Shown here piece by piece: positions 8,735-17,467 of a stretch of 51,441 nucleotides of DNA (positions are counted from its first letter, which is position 1; the number at the start of each line of letters is the position of its first letter). The stretch covers positions 1 to 51,441 of the forward strand of contig CAJYJO010000032.1 of assembly GCA_913774845.1 (NCBI GenBank), in the 5' to 3' direction. The notes under the pieces are model-generated. The model made no database searches and had not been told where the DNA came from. It saw only the letters and a program-made list of their open reading frames with translations. The DNA comes from an uncultured Microbacterium sp. (lineage in GTDB: Bacteria; Actinomycetota; Actinomycetes; Actinomycetales; Microbacteriaceae). Position numbers and translations under genes: made by a program.

Positions 8735-9334
8735 GTGCTCACGGTCGCCGTCCTCATCTCCGGCACCGGCTCCAACCTCCGCGCCCTGCTCGAGGCGGCC
8801 TCCGCCCCCGACTTCCCGGCGCGCGTCGTGGCGGTCGGTGCCGATCGCGAGGCCGCCGGATTCGCCCACGCCGAGGAGTTCGGCATCCCGACCTTTCTCG
8901 TGCCCTTCTCGTCCTTCGCCTCGCGCGAGGAGTGGGGCGCCGAACTCGGCGAGCAGCTCGCCGTCTGGCAGCCCGACCTCGTCGTGCTGAGCGGCATGAT
9001 GCGCCTGCTGCCCGCCGACCTCGTGGCCGCATGGGAGCCGCGCATCATCAACACCCACCCCGCGTACCTGCCGGAGTTCCCCGGCGCCCACGGCGTGCGG
9101 GACGCGCTCGCCGCCGGAGTGACGCAGACCGGCGCGAGCGTGATCGTCGTCGACTCCGGCGTCGACACCGGCCCGATCCTCGCGCAGGAGCGCATCCCGG
9201 TGCTGCCCGGAGACGACGAAGAAGCGCTGCACGAACGCATCAAACCGGTGGAGCGACGGCTGCTCATCGACGTCGTGCGCCGCATCGCCGAGGGCGAGCT
9301 CGACCTCGCCGCCCCCACCGCACGAACCGCCTGA
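8735..9334 (+). CDS. purN: Phosphoribosylglycinamide formyltransferase 1
   Basis: 199 residues, the usual length. Transfers a formyl group from 10-formyl-THF to glycinamide ribonucleotide, third step of purine synthesis. The N-terminal [16 protein letters not shown] binds the phosphate. The catalytic Asn-x-His and its loop appear as [20 protein letters not shown], and [19 protein letters not shown] contains the catalytic Asp. The start is the GTG at 8735, directly before the first beta strand. It is followed after 62 bp by purH with its own ribosome binding site, so the pair is probably co-transcribed. Confidence 0.96.
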   Translation: MLTVAVLISGTGSNLRALLEAASAPDFPARVVAVGADREAAGFAHAEEFGIPTFLVPFSSFASREEWGAELGEQLAVWQPDLVVLSGMMRLLPADLVAAWEPRIINTHPAYLPEFPGAHGVRDALAAGVTQTGASVIVVDSGVDTGPILAQERIPVLPGDDEEALHERIKPVERRLLIDVVRRIAEGELDLAAPTARTA

Positions 9335-9396
9335 CCGCGCGGCGGGCCCTCGCCCGCTGCCTTCGCAACCCGACTCGAGACACAGGAGCCGCAGCC

Positions 9397-11007
9397 ATGG
9401 CCGGACCCCGCCACGACCCCGCCGACTACCGTCCCCGCGACGTCGTCCCCATCCGCCGTGCGCTCGTGTCGGTGAGCGACAAGACCGGTCTCGTCGAACT
9501 CGGCGAGGCGCTCGCCGCGGCCGGCGTCGAGATCGTCTCCACCGGAGGATCGGCCACGCTGCTGCGCGACGCCGGCTTCGACGTGACCGACGTCTCCGCC
9601 GTCACCGGCTTCCCCGAGTCGCTCGACGGCCGCGTGAAGACGCTGCACCCGAACGTGCACGCCGGCCTCCTCGCCGACCTGCGCCTCGCCTCGCACGAGA
9701 CGCAGCTCGACGAGCTCGGCATCCGTCCCTTCGAGCTCGTGGTCGTCAACCTCTACCCGTTCGTCGAGACCGTGGCATCCGGTGCCCAGGGCGACGACGT
9801 CGTCGAACAGATCGACATCGGCGGCCCCGCCATGGTGCGCGCGTCGGCGAAGAACCACGCCAACGTCGCGATCGTCGTCTCGCCCGAGTCGTACCCCGCG
9901 ATCATCGAGGCGCTGCAGTCCGACGGCGGCACCTCGCTCGTGCAGCGCCGCGAACTCGCCGCCCGCGCGTTCTCGCACACCGCCGCGTACGACACCGCCG
10001 TGTCGACGTGGTTCGCCGAGGGCACCCTGGGCGACGACATCGACCTGCCCGCGCACCTGACCATCCAGGCCGAGCGCCTCTCGACCCTGCGCTACGGCGA
10101 GAACTCGCACCAGCGTGCCGCGATCTACTCGCGCGTCGGCGGCCACGGCATCGCCCAGGCCACGCAGCTGCAGGGCAAGGAGATGTCGTACAACAACTAC
10201 GTCGACGCCGACGCCGCCCTGCGCGCCGCCTTCGACATGGTGAAGCCCGCCGTGGCGATCATCAAGCACGCGAACCCCTGCGGCATCGCGGTCACCGCCC
10301 CCAACGCCCTCGACCCGATCGCCTCGGCGCACCTGCGCGCGCACGAGTGCGACCCGGTGTCGGCGTTCGGCGGCGTGATCGCCGCCAACCGCACGGTGAC
10401 GCTCAAGATGGCGGAGAACCTCCGCGACATCTTCACCGAGGTCATCATCGCGCCCGACTTCGAGCCCGAGGCGCTCGAGGTGTTCAAGCTCAAGAAGAAC
10501 CTCCGCGTGCTGCGACTGCCCAACGACTGGCAGCAGGAGCGCATGGACGTGCGCCTGGTCTCGGGCGGCCTGCTGCTGCAGGACGCCGACCGTTTCCCCG
10601 ACGACATCGAGTCGGTCGCGAAGAACTGGGAGCTCGTCTCGGGCGAGCGCCCCGCCGACGCCGACATGGAGAGCCTCATCTTCGCGTGGAAGTCGTGCCG
10701 CGCGGTGAAGTCGAACGCGATCGTGCTCGCCCAGGGTTCGGCGACCGTCGGCATCGGCATGGGCCAGGTCAACCGCGTCGACTCGTGCCGCCTCGCCGTC
10801 GAGCGCGCCGGCAATCGTGCGCACGGCTCGATAGCGGCATCCGATGCCTTCTTCCCCTTCGCCGACGGCCCGCAGGTGCTGATCGACGCGGGTATCTCGG
10901 CGATCATCCAGCCCGGCGGTTCGGTGCGGGATGCCGAGGTCATCGACGCCGCGCGCGCCGCCGGCGTGACCATGTTCTTCACGGGCGAGCGCCACTTCTT
11001 CCACTGA
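9397..11007 (+). CDS. purH: Bifunctional AICAR formyltransferase / IMP cyclohydrolase
   Basis: 536 residues; catalyses the last two steps to IMP. Residues about 20-160 are the IMP cyclohydrolase (MGS-like) domain ([51 protein letters not shown]). The rest is the AICAR transformylase ([45 protein letters not shown]). CAGGAGCC 7 nt before the ATG at 9397 fixes the start; the frame upstream of it is a shadow of purN. Its substrate AICAR monophosphate (ZMP) links to the ZTP riboswitch at glyA 34 kb away. Confidence 0.97.
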   Translation: MAGPRHDPADYRPRDVVPIRRALVSVSDKTGLVELGEALAAAGVEIVSTGGSATLLRDAGFDVTDVSAVTGFPESLDGRVKTLHPNVHAGLLADLRLASHETQLDELGIRPFELVVVNLYPFVETVASGAQGDDVVEQIDIGGPAMVRASAKNHANVAIVVSPESYPAIIEALQSDGGTSLVQRRELAARAFSHTAAYDTAVSTWFAEGTLGDDIDLPAHLTIQAERLSTLRYGENSHQRAAIYSRVGGHGIAQATQLQGKEMSYNNYVDADAALRAAFDMVKPAVAIIKHANPCGIAVTAPNALDPIASAHLRAHECDPVSAFGGVIAANRTVTLKMAENLRDIFTEVIIAPDFEPEALEVFKLKKNLRVLRLPNDWQQERMDVRLVSGGLLLQDADRFPDDIESVAKNWELVSGERPADADMESLIFAWKSCRAVKSNAIVLAQGSATVGIGMGQVNRVDSCRLAVERAGNRAHGSIAASDAFFPFADGPQVLIDAGISAIIQPGGSVRDAEVIDAARAAGVTMFFTGERHFFH

Positions 11008-11023
11008 GCCCCGGGTTCGGTTC

Positions 11024-11055
11024 GACGCCGTCGCAGCTTCGGTTGCGGCGGCGTC
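11024..11055 (+). terminator. Hairpin terminator after purH
   Basis: Arms of 14 nt (11024-11037 and 11042-11055) with one G-U pair and one mismatch close on a TTCG tetraloop 16 nt after the purH stop. No T-tract follows, as is common in high-GC actinobacteria. Confidence 0.6.
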
Positions 11056-11137
11056 GTCGCGTGTGCGGGGGCGCGGGGCGGTTGCGGGGCGGGAGTGCGT
11101 GGTGCGGCGGGGCATGCGCGCTGTCTGTGCCCGTGCC

Positions 11138-11202
11138 GAGAAACGCTGTCTCGAGTGAGGAACGCCGCGTGGGGGTGTGTTTCGCTCGCTGGGGCGTTTC
11201 TC
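11138..11202 (+). repeat. 65-bp palindromic element, copy 1
   Basis: Outer arms GAGAAACGC and GCGTTTCTC are perfect inverted repeats 65 bp end to end. Inside, CGAGTGAGGAACG near the left arm is followed on the right by a CGCTCG segment that can form an inner stem. It is the most diverged of the three copies in this 642-bp gap. Confidence 0.8.
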
Positions 11203-11250
11203 GCGTGGTCGGCGGGGTGCGCGAGGCGGGGGGTGCGCGCTGGATCTGTC

Positions 11251-11315
11251 GATAAACGCTGTCTCGAGTGAGGAACGGCGTGTGGTGGCGTGTTTCACTC
11301 GCCGGGGCGTTTCTC
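11251..11315 (+). repeat. 65-bp palindromic element, copy 2
   Basis: GATAAACGC at the left and GCGTTTCTC at the right, with inner CGAGTGAGG and TTCACTCGC. Nearly identical to copy 3, and the similarity continues about 20 bp beyond the right arm (CGTCGGGCTACGCGCG). Confidence 0.85.
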
Positions 11316-11394
11316 GCGTGGCGTCGGGCTACGCGCGGCGGGTGGTGAGGCGGGGTCCGCGCCACGAGGCGTTCGCATGGTCCGTGTCCGTGGC

Positions 11395-11459
11395 GATAAA
11401 CGCTGTCTCGAGTGAGGAACGGCGTGTGGTGGCGTGTTTCACTCGCCGGGGCGTTTCTC
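11395..11459 (+). repeat. 65-bp palindromic element, copy 3
   Basis: Identical in arms and interior to copy 2. A decayed fragment (CTGTCTCGGGTGAGGAATGC, 11571-11590) follows. The rest of 11008-11649 is GC-rich with short direct repeats and no gene that I can support. Confidence 0.85.
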
Positions 11460-11649
11460 GCGTGGTCGTCGGGCTACGCGCGATGGGGTTGCGTGCGGGC
11501 TGTCGCGGCGGGCCTGCACGGCGGGCCCGCACGGCAGGCTGTCGCGGCGGAATGCGCGCGGCGCGTGGCCCTGTCTCGGGTGAGGAATGCCCAGCGCTCA
11601 TCGCGGAAACAGCGGTGGGCGAGGCCCAGGCAGGCACGTCGCGGACGAG

Positions 11650-12165
11650 TCAGGCGCTCATCGCGATGAGCTTCGCCACGGTGTTCGCATTGCGAGCGGT
11701 GCCGGTGACCCCGAGGCGCTTCTCGAACCAGCCGGCCTGCAGTTTGGAGCCGCCGATGCCCGCGGGATACCGCACGAACACCTCGCGCCCGTCGAGCACG
11801 GCCTCTTCCGGGATGCCGGCGGGCAGCTCCAGCGCGGCCGACGGCGCCGCGTCGAGGAACACCGTCTGCACCCACCGCCCGTCCGAACCGTCGGCGAACG
11901 GGTTGCGAGCGTGCGTGTCGGCCAGCTGCGCGTGCGAGCGGACGATCACGGGCAGGTCGAAACCGAACGCCCCGCGTACCGTGTCACGCACCAGGTCGGC
12001 GATCTCGTCGGGGGAGCGGCCGCCGTCATCGAGCACGAGGTTCCCCGCGACCTGAAGGGTCTGCACATCTCCCAGACCGGCGGATGCCAAGACCTCGCGA
12101 AGTGGAGGCATCTTCAGCGCCGTGGGACCGCCGACCCCGCGGATGAGGGCGACGGTCCGGGGCAT
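11650..12165 (-). CDS. DUF1697 family protein
   Basis: 171 residues, full family length. The N-terminus MPRTVALIRGVGGPTALKMP and then LASAGLGDVQTLQVAGNLVL match the DUF1697 pattern (start, Gly-rich turn, SGN-like motif here AGN), and RARNANTVAKL-like TARNANTVAKLIAM is the usual C-terminal signature. The family has a ferredoxin-like fold and no established activity. The ATG at 12165 is supported by TACCCT exactly 6 nt upstream; an open frame extends further but runs through repetitive sequence. Stands alone, leftward, ending beside the repeat field. Confidence 0.9.
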   Translation of the reverse strand: MPRTVALIRGVGGPTALKMPPLREVLASAGLGDVQTLQVAGNLVLDDGGRSPDEIADLVRDTVRGAFGFDLPVIVRSHAQLADTHARNPFADGSDGRWVQTVFLDAAPSAALELPAGIPEEAVLDGREVFVRYPAGIGGSKLQAGWFEKRLGVTGTARNANTVAKLIAMSA

Positions 12166-12171
12166 GTCACG

Positions 12172-12177
12172 AGGGTA
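12172..12177 (-). promoter_or_regulatory. Leaderless -10 box for the DUF1697 gene
   Basis: TACCCT on the minus strand, 6 nt, then ATG at 12165. Confidence 0.6.
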
Positions 12178-12277
12178 CGCCCGGCCGGGAATCTCCGCTG
12201 TCGTCCGCGACGGTTCTCGGAACCTCCACCCGCCCGGGCGGCACACAGCACCGCCGCCCGCCGCGGCGACGTATGGC

Positions 12278-12330
12278 ACTGCCGCCCGCCACGGCCGGCC
12301 GCGAGACTGCCGCCCGCCACGGCCGGCCGC
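12278..12330. repeat. Direct repeat of 25 bp
   Basis: The unit starting ACTGCCGCCCGCC and ending GGCCGGCCGC occurs at 12278-12302 and 12306-12330; a related, more diverged unit begins near 12250. It lies between two leftward genes. Confidence 0.7.
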
Positions 12331-12381
12331 CCCCGTCACGGCCGACGTCACATGCCCGACGCGTCGGCCTGAGCGGTGCGG

Positions 12382-13809
12382 TCAGGCGCTGTCGCGGCCG
12401 AGTGTCTCGAGCAGGCGCAGCCACACCTCGCTGACGGTGGGATACGACGGGACCGCGTGCCACAGGCGCTTCACCGGCACCTCGCCGACCACGGCGATCG
12501 TCGCCGAGTGCAGCAGCTCGGCGACGTCGGGCCCGACGAAGGTCGCACCGACGAGCACGCCCCGGTCGAGGTCGACGATCGCCCGCGCCTGGCCGACGTA
12601 CGCGTCGGACTGCTCGCTCGAGCCCGCGATGCTCGCGAGATCGTAGTCGAGCACCTTCACGGTGAGGCCCTTCTCCTCGGCCGCGGCCGCGGTGAGGCCG
12701 ACGGACGCCACCTCGGGATCGGTGAACGTCACCTGCGGCACGGCGTCGTGGTCGGCGGTCGCGACGTGCGCGCCCCACGGCGCGTCGTCGACCTCACCGC
12801 CCTGCGCGCGCACGGCGATGACGTCGCCCGCGGCACGCGCCTGGTATTTGCCCTGGTGGGTGAGGAGGGCACGGTGGTTCACGTCGCCGACGGCGTACAA
12901 CCACTCGGACCCGGGGACGCGCAGCGTGTCGTCGACGTCGATCCACGCGCCGACGTCGAGACCGACCGTGTCGAGGCCGAGGTCCTCCGTGCGAGGCGTG
13001 CGCCCGGTTGCCACGAGCACCTCGTCGGCGGTGACGGTCGTGCCGTCGGAGAGTTCGAGTACCTTGGCGCCCGAGTCGTCGCGGCGGGCGGCCGTGGCAT
13101 CCACTCCCGTCTTGACCGTCGCCCCGCGCTCGCGCAGCGATGCGGCGACGAGTTCGCCGGCGAAGGGCTCGTTGCCGCCGAGCAGGCCGGAGCGGGCGAT
13201 GATCGTGACCTCGGCGCCGAGGCTCTGGAATGCCGTCGCCATCTCGGCGCCCACGACGCCTCCGCCGAGGATCGCGATCGAGCGCGGGATCTGCTGCACG
13301 GCGGTGGCCTCGCGGCTGGTCCACGGCTCGATGTCGGCGAGGCCCGGGATGCCGGGTAGCAGCGCCGCGGAACCGGTGCAGATCGCGACCGCGTGGCGTG
13401 CGCGCAGGTCGGTGGTCGTGCCGTCTTCGGCGGTGACCTGCACCGCCTTCTCGCCCGTGAAGCGGCCGTGCCCGCGGACGAGGTCGATGCCGGCGCTCTG
13501 GAGCCACTCGACCTGCCCGGAGTCGTTGTAGTCGCTGGTCATGGTGTCGCGTCGGCGGAGCACCGCGGCGACGTCGAGGTCGCCGGTCACCGCCTGCTTC
13601 GCGCCGTCGACGTCGCGGGCCGCGCGCAGGGCGGCGCCGCTGCGCAGCAGCGCCTTGGACGGCATGCACGCCCAGTACGAGCACTCGCCGCCGACCAGCT
13701 CGGACTCGACGATGACGGCGGTCAGGCCTGCCTGCACCGCACGGTCGGCGACGTTCTCGCCGACGGGGCCGGCGCCGATGACGATGAGGTCGTATTCGCG
13801 TTCGCTCAT
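12382..13809 (-). CDS. FAD-dependent pyridine nucleotide-disulfide oxidoreductase (mercuric reductase/dihydrolipoamide dehydrogenase-like)
   Basis: 475 residues, class I flavin disulfide reductase. Visible: FAD motif LIVIGAGPVGENVA (8-21), redox-active disulfide GGECSYWACMPSK with Cys43 and Cys48, NAD(P) motif AILGGGVVGAEMA, second FAD motif LYAVGDVNHRALLTHQGKYQ, and the C-terminal dimerisation domain ending HAVPSYPTVSEVW, whose His would be the acid/base. The CxxxxC spacing fits mercuric reductase, LPD and similar enzymes, but the usual C-terminal Cys pair of MerA is absent, and no lipoylated partner is nearby. The substrate is therefore open; a quinone or disulfide reductase role is possible. 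Start by TAACGT 6 nt before the ATG. Confidence 0.9.
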   Translation of the reverse strand: MSEREYDLIVIGAGPVGENVADRAVQAGLTAVIVESELVGGECSYWACMPSKALLRSGAALRAARDVDGAKQAVTGDLDVAAVLRRRDTMTSDYNDSGQVEWLQSAGIDLVRGHGRFTGEKAVQVTAEDGTTTDLRARHAVAICTGSAALLPGIPGLADIEPWTSREATAVQQIPRSIAILGGGVVGAEMATAFQSLGAEVTIIARSGLLGGNEPFAGELVAASLRERGATVKTGVDATAARRDDSGAKVLELSDGTTVTADEVLVATGRTPRTEDLGLDTVGLDVGAWIDVDDTLRVPGSEWLYAVGDVNHRALLTHQGKYQARAAGDVIAVRAQGGEVDDAPWGAHVATADHDAVPQVTFTDPEVASVGLTAAAAEEKGLTVKVLDYDLASIAGSSEQSDAYVGQARAIVDLDRGVLVGATFVGPDVAELLHSATIAVVGEVPVKRLWHAVPSYPTVSEVWLRLLETLGRDSA

Positions 13810-13815
13810 GACGCC

Positions 13816-13821
13816 ACGTTA
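13816..13821 (-). promoter_or_regulatory. Leaderless -10 box for the flavin oxidoreductase
   Basis: TAACGT on the minus strand, exactly 6 nt before the ATG at 13809. Confidence 0.6.
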
Positions 13822-13870
13822 GCGACGGGTTCCGACATCGCGCGGGGGTTGCGCGCCGCGTGACGGGGCC

Positions 13871-13968
13871 GTTTGCAGCCGGAATTCCGCGCCCGAACGG
13901 AGAACGGCGCCCCGAACCGCCGTTTGCAGCGGGAATTCCGCGCCCCGAACGAAGAACCGCGCCCCGAA
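13871..13968. repeat. Tandem direct repeat with GAATTCCGCGCC core
   Basis: A unit of about 47 bp starting GTTTGCAGC and containing GGAATTCCGCGCC and CGCCCCGAA occurs at 13871-13916 and 13922-13968 with a few differences. It fills the left part of the 331-bp gap between the oxidoreductase and the lacI-type gene. GGAATTCC in each copy is itself a palindrome. Confidence 0.7.
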
Positions 13969-14061
13969 AGGCGGGACGCCCACGCGCCGCCGAGAACGCC
14001 ATGCCGACGAACGGCACGCGAATTCTTGGAGAGGCGCAGGCTGAGCAACGCCTGCAAGCTC

Positions 14062-14111
14062 TTGACGGCGCGGTCTGAACCGGTTTAGCGTTCAGTACTG
14101 AACCGGTTTAG
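14062..14111 (+). promoter_or_regulatory. Promoter with two LacI-type operators for the sugar operon
   Basis: -35 TTGACG (14062-14067), 18-bp spacer, -10 TAGCGT (14086-14091). Two near-palindromes CTGAACCGGTTTAG lie at 14075-14088, overlapping the -10, and at 14098-14111, where transcription would start. Centres are 23 bp apart, so two dimers would sit on about the same helix face. AACCGGTT with a central CG is the typical LacI-family operator core. The adjacent regulator gene is the obvious binder, giving autoregulation and control of the transporter. Confidence 0.85.
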
Positions 14112-14140
14112 ACCCAACGCGCGACACGACGAGGTGACGG

Positions 14141-15166
14141 ATGACGAACGACACGCGACCGACCATCGCCGACGTCGCGCGCCGCGCGGGTGTGAGCAAG
14201 GGCCTCGTCTCGTTCGCACTCAACGGTCGCGCCGGCGTCTCCGCCGACACGCGGGAACGCATCCTCTCGATCGCGGCCGAGATGGGCTGGAGCCCGAGCC
14301 TGCGCGCTCGCTCGCTCAGCGTCGGTCGCGCCTTCGCGTGCGGGCTGGTCATCGGCCGCAGCCCCGACGTCATCGCCGCCGACCCCTTCTTCCCCTCCTT
14401 CATCGCCGGGGTCGAAGACGAGTTCTCGGTTTCGGGGCAGGTGCTGGTGCTCGCCGCCGCCACCCCCGGACGTCAAGAGGACGACACCTACCGCGGCCTC
14501 GTCGCCGACCGTCGTGTCGACGGGGTGATCTTGTCCGACTTGCGCGCCGGCGATCCGCGCATCGACCTGGTCGCGGGACTCGGCATCGCGGCGGTCACCC
14601 TCGGCGTCCCCGACGTCGACAGTCCCTTCACCTCGGTGTCCATCGACGACGGGGCGGGCATCCGCCTCGCGGTCGACCACCTCGCCGACCTCGGGCACAC
14701 GGACATCGCGCACGTCGCGGGACCTACCGCGATGCTGCACGGTCGGCACCGCACGGCCGCGTTCGAGCGGGCCGCCGCCGCCCGTGGCATCCGGTCCCGA
14801 GTCGTGTCGACCGACTTCAGCGCCGCCGACGGGGCGCGCGCGACCACCGGGCTCCTGGATGCCGAGACCCCGCCGACCGCGATCGTCTACTCCAACGACA
14901 ACATGGCGATCGCCGGGCTCGGCGTCGCCCAGCGCCGCGGGCTGAACGTTCCGCGCGACCTGTCGATCACCGGGTTCGACGACGTCGAGCTCGGTCGGCA
15001 TCTGCACCCGGCGTTGACGAGCGTGTCCACCGACGCCCGCGGGTGGGGCGCCGCCGCCGCGCGAGCTCTTCTGATAGCCGTGGCCGGTGCCGCGCGCGAA
15101 GATCTCCGGCTCCCCGACCCCCGACTCATCGTGCGCGCCTCCACCGGCGCGCCGCCCACCACCTGA
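14141..15166 (+). CDS. LacI-family transcriptional regulator
   Basis: 341 residues. The N-terminal helix-turn-helix reads PTIADVARRAGVSKGLVSFA (about 7-26) with the hinge helix LRARSLSVGRA. The rest is a periplasmic-binding-protein-like sensor domain (GVILSDL, HVAGPTAMLHGRHRTAAFER, VPRDLSITGFDDVELG). It should repress the operon until a sugar binds. GAGGTG sits 7 nt before the ATG. Two CTGAACCGGTTTAG sites lie 30-66 bp upstream, and a substrate-binding protein gene follows after 41 bp, so it very likely controls itself and the importer. The sugar is not deducible from sequence. Confidence 0.94.
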   Translation: MTNDTRPTIADVARRAGVSKGLVSFALNGRAGVSADTRERILSIAAEMGWSPSLRARSLSVGRAFACGLVIGRSPDVIAADPFFPSFIAGVEDEFSVSGQVLVLAAATPGRQEDDTYRGLVADRRVDGVILSDLRAGDPRIDLVAGLGIAAVTLGVPDVDSPFTSVSIDDGAGIRLAVDHLADLGHTDIAHVAGPTAMLHGRHRTAAFERAAAARGIRSRVVSTDFSAADGARATTGLLDAETPPTAIVYSNDNMAIAGLGVAQRRGLNVPRDLSITGFDDVELGRHLHPALTSVSTDARGWGAAAARALLIAVAGAAREDLRLPDPRLIVRASTGAPPTT

Positions 15167-15207
15167 CGCACCCGCGGGACTCGCCCCGCACTCACAAGGA
15201 GGAAGAC

Positions 15208-16491
15208 ATGCGACGACGCATTCTCGCCACAGCAGCAGCCGCCACCGGCATCCTCGCCCTCTCCGCCTGCAGCGGGGGCGGCGGCGGAGGCGGGGGCATG
15301 GACGCCCGCGGCCCGATCACGATCTGGTACTCGAACAACGACGCCGAGATCGCCTGGGGCGAGCAGATGGTCGAGGCATGGAACGCGGCGAACCCCGATC
15401 AGCAGGTCACGGCGCAGGAGATCCCGGCCGGTTCGTCGAGCGAAGAGGTGATCGGCGCCGCCATCACCGCCGGCAACGCCCCCTGCCTGATCTTCAACAC
15501 CTCGCCCGCGGCCGTCCCCGGCTTCGAGCGCCAGGGCGGTCTCGTCAACCTCTCGGACTTCCCCGATGGCGAGCAGTACATCACCGACCGCAGCGGCGAC
15601 CTCGCGGAGCAGTACCGCTCCGACGACGGCGGCTTCTACCAGCTGCCGTGGAAGAGCAACCCGGTCATGATCTTCTACAACAAGGACCTGTTCGCCCAGG
15701 CCGGCCTCGACGCCGAGAACCCGAGGCTGTCCACCTACGACGAGTTCCTGCAGACCGCGCAGACCCTGAAGTCGGCCGGCGTCTCGCCCTATGCCATCAA
15801 CCCCGCACCGACCAGCGAGTTCTTCCAGTCGTGGTTCGACTTCTACCCGCTCTACGCGGCGCAGACCGGTGGTGCACAGCTCGTCGAGGACGGCCAGGCC
15901 ACCTTCGATGACGAGAACGGCGAGGCCGTCGCCGACTTCTGGCGCACCATCTACAGCGAGCAGCTCGCGGGCAACGAGCAGTACCAGGGCGACGCGTTCG
16001 CCGACGGTCAGGCCGCGATGGCGATCGTGGGGCCGTGGGCCATCTCGGTCTACAAGGACAAGGTGAACTGGGGCTCGGTCCCGGTGCCCACCGAGCAGGG
16101 CGTCGCCGCCGACGACACCTGGACCTTCAGCGACGCCAAGAACGTCGGCCTGTTCACCGCGTGCGAGAACAAGGCGACCGCGTGGGACGTGCTGAAGTTC
16201 GCCACCAGCGAGGAGCAGGACGGTACCTGGCTCCAGGAGACCGGTCAGATGCCCCTTCGCCAGAATCTCACCGACACCTACGCCGACTACTTCCAGGCGA
16301 ACCCCGCCTACCAGCAGTTCGGTGATCAGGCCGCCCGCACCGTCGAGGTGCCGAACGTGCAGAACTCGGTCGAGATCTGGCAGGCGTTCCGCGACGGCTA
16401 CTCGAAGGCGGTCATCTTCGGTGAGGGCGACGTGTCGACCTTCCTCTCGGATGCCAAGACCCAGATCGACCAGCTCGCGGCGGGGAACTGA
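15208..16491 (+). CDS. ABC sugar importer, solute-binding lipoprotein
   Basis: 427 residues. The signal peptide ends in the lipobox LSAC, so Cys21 would be lipidated, followed by a Gly-rich linker. The mature part is a family 1 extracellular binding protein (TIWYSNNDAEIAWGEQMVEAW, LPWKSNPVMIFYNKDLF, GDAFADGQAAMAIVGPWAI, TGQMPLRQN). A strong AAGGAGG lies 6 nt before the ATG at 15208. It is the first transport gene of the operon; both permeases follow directly. No ATPase gene is present, so it probably uses a shared MsiK/UgpC-type ATPase encoded elsewhere, as is usual in actinobacteria. Confidence 0.95.
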   Translation: MRRRILATAAAATGILALSACSGGGGGGGGMDARGPITIWYSNNDAEIAWGEQMVEAWNAANPDQQVTAQEIPAGSSSEEVIGAAITAGNAPCLIFNTSPAAVPGFERQGGLVNLSDFPDGEQYITDRSGDLAEQYRSDDGGFYQLPWKSNPVMIFYNKDLFAQAGLDAENPRLSTYDEFLQTAQTLKSAGVSPYAINPAPTSEFFQSWFDFYPLYAAQTGGAQLVEDGQATFDDENGEAVADFWRTIYSEQLAGNEQYQGDAFADGQAAMAIVGPWAISVYKDKVNWGSVPVPTEQGVAADDTWTFSDAKNVGLFTACENKATAWDVLKFATSEEQDGTWLQETGQMPLRQNLTDTYADYFQANPAYQQFGDQAARTVEVPNVQNSVEIWQAFRDGYSKAVIFGEGDVSTFLSDAKTQIDQLAAGN

Positions 16492-16492
16492 C

Positions 16493-17467
16493 ATGACCAC
16501 GTCCGTCGCCGGCACGGCCGGCCGCACCGGGGGAGACCCGGGGCGGCCGCGCCGCGCGGCGGGCGCGGAGGACATCGGCACGAAGCGGCGCCGCCCGTTC
16601 GGAGCGCAGCCGCTCGGCATCCTGTTCTCCGCCCCGTACCTGATCTTCATCGGGGTCGTCTTCGCGTACCCGATCGTCTTCGCGGTGTGGATGTCGTTCC
16701 ATGACTACTTCTTCACCGCCCCGGGCGCGCAGGTCGACCGACCCTTCGTCGGGCTCGACAACTACGTCACCGCCCTGACCGACCCGGCGGTCTGGCGCGC
16801 GTTCGGCAACGTCGGGATCTTCCTGCTCATCAACGTTCCGCTGACGGTGGTGCTGTCGATCCTGCTGGCCACGGCCCTGGACCGCGTGGTGCGCGCCCGC
16901 ACGTTCTTCCGCGTCGCGTTCTACGTGCCGTACGTCACGGCATCCGTCGCCGTCGTCGCCGTGTGGCTGTTCCTGTTCTCGAACACGGGCCTGGTCAACA
17001 ACGTGCTGGGTCCCCTCGCGCCGAACCCGTCGTGGCTCGTGAACTCGGCCCTCGCCATGCCCACGATCGCGCTGTTCGTCACCTGGAAGGGGCTGGGGTT
17101 CTACATCCTGCTCTACCTCGCGGCTCTGCAGAACGTGCAGCGCGAGCTGTACGAATCGGTGGCGGTGGACGGCGGCGGGCGCATCCGCCAGTTCTTCGCG
17201 GTCACCGTGCCCGGGGTGCGGCCGGCGACGTTCCTCGTCGTGCTGCTGTCGACGATCACCGGCGCGAACCTCTTCACCGAGCCCTACCTGCTCACGAGCG
17301 GCGGCGGACCCAACGGCGCGTCCACGTCGCCCGTGCTCCTCATCTACCAGAAGGGCATCGAGCAGCAGAACCCCGACGTGGCCGCGGCGATCGGTGTGGT
17401 GCTCATCATCTTCGTGCTCGTGATCGCGCTGCTGCAGCGCCGGTTCGTCGGAAGGGAGGAATCGTGA
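16493..17467 (+). CDS. ABC sugar importer permease (MalF type)
   Basis: 324 residues with a basic, disordered N-terminus of about 35 residues and six membrane segments. The cytoplasmic coupling loop is YESVAVDGGGRIRQFFAVTV, matching the EAA motif that docks the ATPase. It starts 1 nt after the binding-protein stop, and its stop overlaps the next GTG start. Forms the membrane channel with the following permease. Confidence 0.94.
   Translation: MTTSVAGTAGRTGGDPGRPRRAAGAEDIGTKRRRPFGAQPLGILFSAPYLIFIGVVFAYPIVFAVWMSFHDYFFTAPGAQVDRPFVGLDNYVTALTDPAVWRAFGNVGIFLLINVPLTVVLSILLATALDRVVRARTFFRVAFYVPYVTASVAVVAVWLFLFSNTGLVNNVLGPLAPNPSWLVNSALAMPTIALFVTWKGLGFYILLYLAALQNVQRELYESVAVDGGGRIRQFFAVTVPGVRPATFLVVLLSTITGANLFTEPYLLTSGGGPNGASTSPVLLIYQKGIEQQNPDVAAAIGVVLIIFVLVIALLQRRFVGREES

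Noticed and set aside
11138-11459. CRISPR array
   Set aside because: Only three copies, unequal intervals (113 and 144 bp), palindromic 65-bp units and no cas genes.
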